DNA of 14,595 bases from assembly GCF_040151475.1 (NCBI RefSeq), contig NZ_JBDKWG010000029.1:1-14595 (forward strand), read 5' to 3'. Position numbers and translations under genes: made by a program. The DNA is from CAXBNB01 sp040151475 (GTDB lineage Bacteria; Bacteroidota; Bacteroidia; Cytophagales; Cyclobacteriaceae). Shown here one piece after another: positions 11,146-14,595 of the stretch (positions within the stretch are counted from its first letter, which is position 1; every line of letters begins with the position of its first letter). The notes under the pieces were generated by a model, which searched no databases, was not told where the DNA came from, and saw only the letters and a list, made by a program, of their open reading frames with translations.

Positions 11146-12237
11146 TTAGTGACTGCTTTTCTCCGCTCCCATTAAAAACGCCTTGATGTAGTCATCAAGG
11201 TCTCCATCCAATACTTTTTGCACGTCCGTTCGTTCCACCCCGGTACGAGCATCTTTGATCAGTTTATATGGATGTAAAACATAATTTCTAATTTGGCTAC
11301 CAAAATCCACACGCATTTTTCCTGCTTCGATTTGATCCCGATCAGCGTTCCGCTTATCCATTTCCAGTTGATATAGCTTTGATTTCAACATTTTCATGGC
11401 ATGTTCCTTATTGGCAAGCTGCGAACGCTCTATCTGACAAACAATCACAATTCCCGTCGGTTTGTGAGTCAACTGAACTTTAGTTTCTACCTTGTTTACA
11501 TTTTGACCTCCGGCACCTCCGGAACGAGAAGTATGCCACTCAATATCACCAGGACTCACCTCAATCTCAATAGTATCATCTATAACAGGATACACATAAA
11601 CAGACGCAAAAGAGGTATGCCTTCTTCCACCACTATCAAAAGGAGAAATCCTGACTAACCGGTGCACTCCATTCTCCGACTTTAAAAAACCATAAGCCAG
11701 TGCTCCGTCAAATTGTAGTGTCACAGACTTTACACCAGCCACATCTCCTGCCTGAAAATCCACTTGTTTGATCGCATATCCCTTAGATTCACCCCACATG
11801 ATGTACATTCTCATCAGGATACTTGCCCAATCGTTACTTTCTGTTCCACCTGCTCCGGGGTTAATTTCCATCATTGCAGAAAGTTGATCTTCTTCCCCTG
11901 AAAGCATTTTTTTAAACTCCAATTCTTCCACCTCAGTCAATGCCTTTTCATAAGCACTATCCACATCTGTCACTGTTCCTTCTCCTTCGCTCAAAAACTC
12001 ATACAAAGTATCCACCTCTTCCAGACTTTCCTGAACCCTTTCAAAATGATCTGTCCACATCTTCTTTGCCTTAATGGCCAAGAGTATTTTCTCCGCTTCC
12101 TTCGGATCATTCCAGAAATCGGGCTGAGTCGTTATCGACTCTTCCTCTTCCACTTCCTGTGCTTTCACATCATAATCGAGATATCCTCTCAACGCTTCTA
12201 CACGACTTTTTAAGTCCTTCAACTGATCTGACGTCAT
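11146..12237 (-). CDS. prfB: Peptide chain release factor 2
   Basis: A 363-residue release factor that reads UGA and UAA stop codons on the ribosome and triggers peptide release. The RF2 signature SPF is at 198-200 (RISPFDSGGRRHTSF) and the catalytic GGQ at 243-245 (SGGAGGQNVNKVE). The domain order and length match E. coli RF2 (365 residues). The region around LRGYLDYD, where most prfB genes have an in-frame UGA and a programmed +1 frameshift, here reads TAT CTC GAT TAT and is open in one frame, so no frameshift is needed. The ATG at 12235-12237 gives the expected N-terminus (MTSDQLKDLKSRVEALRGYL). A TAAATTCG box at 12264-12271 is a weak promoter candidate. Confidence 0.96.
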   Translation of the reverse strand: MTSDQLKDLKSRVEALRGYLDYDVKAQEVEEEESITTQPDFWNDPKEAEKILLAIKAKKMWTDHFERVQESLEEVDTLYEFLSEGEGTVTDVDSAYEKALTEVEELEFKKMLSGEEDQLSAMMEINPGAGGTESNDWASILMRMYIMWGESKGYAIKQVDFQAGDVAGVKSVTLQFDGALAYGFLKSENGVHRLVRISPFDSGGRRHTSFASVYVYPVIDDTIEIEVSPGDIEWHTSRSGGAGGQNVNKVETKVQLTHKPTGIVIVCQIERSQLANKEHAMKMLKSKLYQLEMDKRNADRDQIEAGKMRVDFGSQIRNYVLHPYKLIKDARTGVERTDVQKVLDGDLDDYIKAFLMGAEKSSH

Positions 12238-12282
12238 AATTCTATTTTGCTATTAATTACATGCGAATTTAATCCGATTCCT

Positions 12283-12429
12283 TCAATATTTATCAGGAGC
12301 AACAACATTCCCTTCTACAATTAGCATTCCTCTGGCTTTCGGCACTCGCCAGCCCAGCCCTACAACACCCATTTCGGGCTCAAACAATGCCTCTATCCAG
12401 GCTATTGTCTTACACTCTACCTTACCTTA
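12283..12429 (-). other. GC-richer, possibly coding or structured stretch upstream of prfB
   Basis: The 303-bp gap between prfB and ilvE (12238-12540) holds a segment clearly richer in G and C than its surroundings (about 12325-12420). On the minus strand it is open for 47 codons between stops; from the ATG at 12370-12372 this would give a 29-residue peptide (MGVVGLGWRVPKARGM, ending in VVAPDKY). It also contains small dyads, for example CTGGC/GCCAG at 12332-12336 and 12348-12352. I do not recognise it. Options are a degraded gene fragment, a dispersed repeat, a leader RNA of prfB, or a tiny gene. Confidence 0.3.
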
Positions 12430-12465
12430 TTATAAAAAAGAAATATTAAATCGTCCAAAACAACA

Positions 12466-12488
12466 AAAGTCCATCAATAATGGACTTT
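12466..12488 (-). terminator. Rho-independent terminator of ilvE
   Basis: Arms AAAGTCCAT and ATGGACTTT (9 bp, perfect) around a 5-nt loop, 53 bp after the ilvE stop on the minus strand, followed on that strand by the T-rich TTTTGTTGTTTT. The other side is also T-rich, so it could act in both directions, but no plus-strand gene needs it. Confidence 0.75.
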
Positions 12489-12540
12489 GATTTTAATTTT
12501 TTACAAATTTTGATGCTAATAAGAGTTGATCATAACTTCT

Positions 12541-13599
12541 TTAGATCTTATACACCCAACCCCACTTATCTTCCTGTTCTCCCTTTTTGATCTTATCCAA
12601 CGCATTAAATAATTTTTGAGACAAGGGGCGTTCTTTTGGAAGTTCATAATCCTTGCCTGCATACCCAATCCTCCTTATTTGAGCTATAGTTGCTGCAGTT
12701 CCTGCACCAAAAGCCTCCTTCAACTCACCTGTTTCCATGGCAGATATCAATTCTTTCACACTCAACCTCTCTTCCTTCACCTTCATTCCCCAGTCTCTGG
12801 CCAGCGTCAATACACAATTACGTGTAATACCATTAAGTATAGAATCCCCGGTTGGAGCTGTAATCAACGTATCTCCTATCAAAAACAATAAATTCATTGT
12901 CCCCGCTTCTTCTATAAATTCATGTGTTTGACCATCAGTCCAGATCAATTGATCATAACCTTCCTTCTGTGCCTGAACAGCCGGAAATAAAGATGCCGCA
13001 TAGTTACCTGCAGTTTTCGCATACCCTACTCCACCAGCAACAGCTCTGGTATATTTAGTCTCAATCTTCACACTCACCGGTTCTGAATAATATGCTCCTA
13101 CAGGGCAGGTAAATATCAAAAACTTATAAGTTTCAGATGGTCGTATTCCTACGTATGGATCATCAGCAAAAATCACTGGACGAATGTATAGAGAAGTACC
13201 GTCTTTGTCCGGTATCCATCCACTATCCACTTTCAACAATTCAGTCATAGCAGACATAAACAACTCCTCTGGCAACTGAGGCACACACATTCTACTTGCA
13301 CTTACATTCAACCTTTGAGCATTAGCTTGTGGTCTGAATACCAAAATATCACCAGACTTACTTCTATAAGCCTTCAACCCCTCAAATATGGATTGAGCAT
13401 AATGAAGAGTAGCATTCGCCGGGCTTATTGATAAATTGCCATAAGGTTCAATTCTCAGGTCATTCCATTCTCCGTTTTTATATTCTGCCACAAACATGTG
13501 ATCAGAATATACTTTTCCAAAAGGGATATTATCAGTATCCAACTCAGGCAACCTCGACTGTTTTGTCTTCTTTATTTCAAACGCTAATGTCTCTGTCAT
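12541..13599 (-). CDS. ilvE: Branched-chain amino acid aminotransferase
   Basis: A 352-residue fold-type IV PLP enzyme that exchanges amino groups between leucine, isoleucine or valine and 2-oxoglutarate, the last step of their synthesis. Visible features: FGKVYSDHMFVAEY, LHYAQSIFEGLKAYR (66-79), FRPQANAQRLNVSASRM, YIRPVIFA, and the PLP lysine Lys195 in GYAKTAGNYAASL, followed by WTDGQTHEFIEEAGTMN (phosphate and substrate contacts) and FGAGTAA. The length fits the larger, eukaryote-like BCAT type (about 350-360 residues) rather than the ~310-residue E. coli type. It is transcribed alone, with its own terminator downstream. Upstream is a candidate -7 box. Confidence 0.95.
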   Translation of the reverse strand: MTETLAFEIKKTKQSRLPELDTDNIPFGKVYSDHMFVAEYKNGEWNDLRIEPYGNLSISPANATLHYAQSIFEGLKAYRSKSGDILVFRPQANAQRLNVSASRMCVPQLPEELFMSAMTELLKVDSGWIPDKDGTSLYIRPVIFADDPYVGIRPSETYKFLIFTCPVGAYYSEPVSVKIETKYTRAVAGGVGYAKTAGNYAASLFPAVQAQKEGYDQLIWTDGQTHEFIEEAGTMNLLFLIGDTLITAPTGDSILNGITRNCVLTLARDWGMKVKEERLSVKELISAMETGELKEAFGAGTAATIAQIRRIGYAGKDYELPKERPLSQKLFNALDKIKKGEQEDKWGWVYKI

Positions 13600-13621
13600 A
13601 ACACTGGAATTTTATCTTCAC

Positions 13622-13629
13622 CAAATCTA
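13622..13629 (-). promoter_or_regulatory. Candidate -7 promoter box of ilvE
   Basis: TAGATTTG on the minus strand fits TAnnTTTG exactly, 22 bp before the ilvE ATG, the same distance as the box of the module 2 blaI gene. The best TTTG upstream is only 14 bp away, short of the usual 19-20, so the -33 element is not convincing. No T-box or leader peptide is visible. Confidence 0.4.
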
Positions 13630-13703
13630 AAGTACAAATTTAGCAAATTATGAACTCATTATTTTCATTAAAAAACAAATAAAAACAGTCAATACAGAGC
13701 AAA

Positions 13704-13836
13704 TTTTCGCAAAATGAGTTGTTAAAAAACAATACTTATTTATTCTAAAATAAAAGCAAATAGATGGTTATAAAGCACTTTCCATGATTCGACATAAGTT
13801 AATCTCATTTTTAACAACCACCTTTTCGCTAAATGA
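13704..13836. repeat. MITE-like arrangement: inverted repeats flanked by direct repeats
   Basis: In the gene-free gap 13600-13852, perfect 11-bp inverted repeats GTTGTTAAAAA (13718-13728) and TTTTTAACAAC (13808-13818) bound a 101-bp AT-rich segment. Outside them lie direct copies of a 14-mer, TTTTCGCAAAATGA (13704-13717, abutting the left arm) and TTTTCGCTAAATGA (13823-13836, 4 bp from the right arm), differing at one base. This is the order target duplication, terminal repeat, body, terminal repeat, target duplication. AT-rich chance similarity cannot be excluded. Confidence 0.4.
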
Positions 13837-13852
13837 ACGAAGTAAATAAATA

Positions 13853-14401
13853 TTACTTTGAAGGCATCCAAGGTGTTTCCTCAACACCTAGTCGTTTAGC
13901 CATCCAACGAGATAGGGTAAAGAGATAATCAGAAAGCCGGTTAAGGTATTTAATAACCAAAACATCTACAGTATCAGATTCCGATAAGGTGACAACTAAT
14001 CTTTCAGCTCTTCGACATACACATCTGGCAATGTGACAAAATGAAACAGAGTGATTCCCTCCAGGTAAAACAAAATGTTTCATAACAGGAAGTTCTTCAT
14101 CCATACTATCAATAGCTCTTTCCAACTCTGATACACTGTACTCATTCAGCTTGGGAATATTTACCTTAGCCTTTGTTGCTTCAGAAGCCAAAGAAGAACC
14201 AATAACAAATAAGTTATTTTGAATTTCAATCAACTCTTCAGATTTTAAAACTAAAACCTCCTGATCTCTCAGCAATCCAATATAGCTATTCAACTCATCC
14301 ACAGTTCCATAAGTTTCAATTCTCAGATGGCCTTTTGACACCCTGCTGCCCCCCAGCAATCCAGTTGTTCCTTTATCACCTGTTTTAGTATAAATCTTCA
14401 T
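13853..14401 (-). CDS. ATP:cob(I)alamin adenosyltransferase, PduO type
   Basis: A 182-residue enzyme that transfers the adenosyl group of ATP to cob(I)alamin, making adenosylcobalamin for mutases such as methylmalonyl-CoA mutase. The PduO/MMAB signatures are complete: the N-terminal ATP-binding loop TKTGDKGTTGLLGG (5-18), GTVDELNSYIG (32-42), FVLPGG (110-115), CRRAERLV (129-136) and YLNRLSDYLFTLSRW (152-166). The length is normal. It is a single gene between the 5S rRNA terminator and the ilvE upstream gap. No cobalamin riboswitch is seen in its 60-bp upstream gap. The symbol varies between species (cobO, pduO, mmaB), so none is given. Confidence 0.93.
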   Translation of the reverse strand: MKIYTKTGDKGTTGLLGGSRVSKGHLRIETYGTVDELNSYIGLLRDQEVLVLKSEELIEIQNNLFVIGSSLASEATKAKVNIPKLNEYSVSELERAIDSMDEELPVMKHFVLPGGNHSVSFCHIARCVCRRAERLVVTLSESDTVDVLVIKYLNRLSDYLFTLSRWMAKRLGVEETPWMPSK

Positions 14402-14463
14402 TTCAACACTAGCTTATTTTATATATAAGTTACTATATAATAATTACCCTCAAAAAACCTCAT

Positions 14464-14492
14464 AAAAAAAGCCTCAAAATAATTGAGGCTTT
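14464..14492 (-). terminator. Rho-independent terminator of the rRNA operon
   Basis: Arms AAAGCCTCAA and TTGAGGCTTT (10 bp, perfect) around a 5-nt loop, followed on the minus strand by seven T (14470 to 14464). It lies about 30 bp past the 5S rRNA 3' end and is the expected end of the ribosomal RNA transcript. It also isolates the adenosyltransferase gene from that transcription. Confidence 0.92.
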
Positions 14493-14519
14493 GATTCTAT
14501 CTACATCAGTAGAAAATAA

Positions 14520-14595
14520 TAAACTGGCAACGACCTACTCTCCCGCATTTAACTGTAGTACCATCGGCGCTGAAGGGCTTAACTGCTCTGTTCGG
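14520..14595 (-). rRNA. rrf: 5S ribosomal RNA, 3' part (runs off the window)
   Basis: The reverse complement reads CCGAACAGAGCAGTTAAGCC at the window edge and continues through GCGCCGATGGTACTACAG and GCGGGAGAGTAGGTCGTTGC to CCAGTTT, the conserved middle and 3' half of bacterial 5S rRNA (about 75 of roughly 110 nt). The exact 3' end is uncertain by a few bases. The rest of the gene, and presumably the 23S and 16S genes, lie to the right. Confidence 0.95.

Noticed and set aside
14402..14463. Cobalamin riboswitch upstream of the adenosyltransferase
   Set aside because: Only about 60 bp of AT-rich sequence separate the gene from the rRNA terminator, far too short for the aptamer, and no B12 box is seen.

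Overview
This AT-rich window looks like chromosomal DNA from a member of the Bacteroidota, most likely a Cytophagales-type genome. The evidence is a type A T9SS C-terminal sorting domain, TonB-receptor plug-like repeats, two BlaI/M56 metallopeptidase pairs, a DUF4369-TlpA lipoprotein, promoter-like boxes of the Bacteroidota form TTTG-N19-TAnnTTTG, and the style of the housekeeping proteins. No phage genes, intact insertion sequence, CRISPR array or tRNA was seen.

Left part (1-7935), accessory and regulatory: the tail of an unidentified plus-strand gene (1-90), then two separate minus-strand sensor modules. Each is a BlaI/MecI repressor gene overlapping by 4 bp (ATGA) a large M56 (BlaR1-type) membrane metallopeptidase gene. 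In module 1 (115-2390) the M56 protein is fused to a complete-looking M23 endopeptidase domain. In module 2 (4481-7860) the M56 protein carries about 650 extra residues: plug-like repeats, a carboxypeptidase-regulatory-like domain and a T9SS-type sorting domain. Each repressor gene has its own, different palindromic operator placed on the promoter, so the modules should be separately autoregulated. Between them lie a plus-strand RelE/ParE-type toxin-antitoxin pair (2625-3144), a thioredoxin-like lipoprotein gene broken by an apparent one-base frameshift (3160-4265), and an intergenic region with REP-like dispersed repeat fragments.

Middle part (7968-11142): minus-strand cluster of a small protein resembling DNA polymerase III psi, an acyl-CoA thioesterase and protein-L-isoaspartate methyltransferase (pcm). 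Divergent from these, on the plus strand, are riboflavin synthase and an orphan LytTR response regulator separated by a near-perfect 26-bp palindrome.

Right part (11146-14595), conserved core: peptide chain release factor 2 (without the usual programmed frameshift), an intergenic region with an unexplained GC-richer open stretch, branched-chain aminotransferase with its terminator, an AT-rich spacer with a MITE-like arrangement of repeats, a PduO-type cobalamin adenosyltransferase, and the 3' end of a minus-strand 5S rRNA gene followed by a strong terminator. The window therefore ends at the distal end of an rRNA operon.
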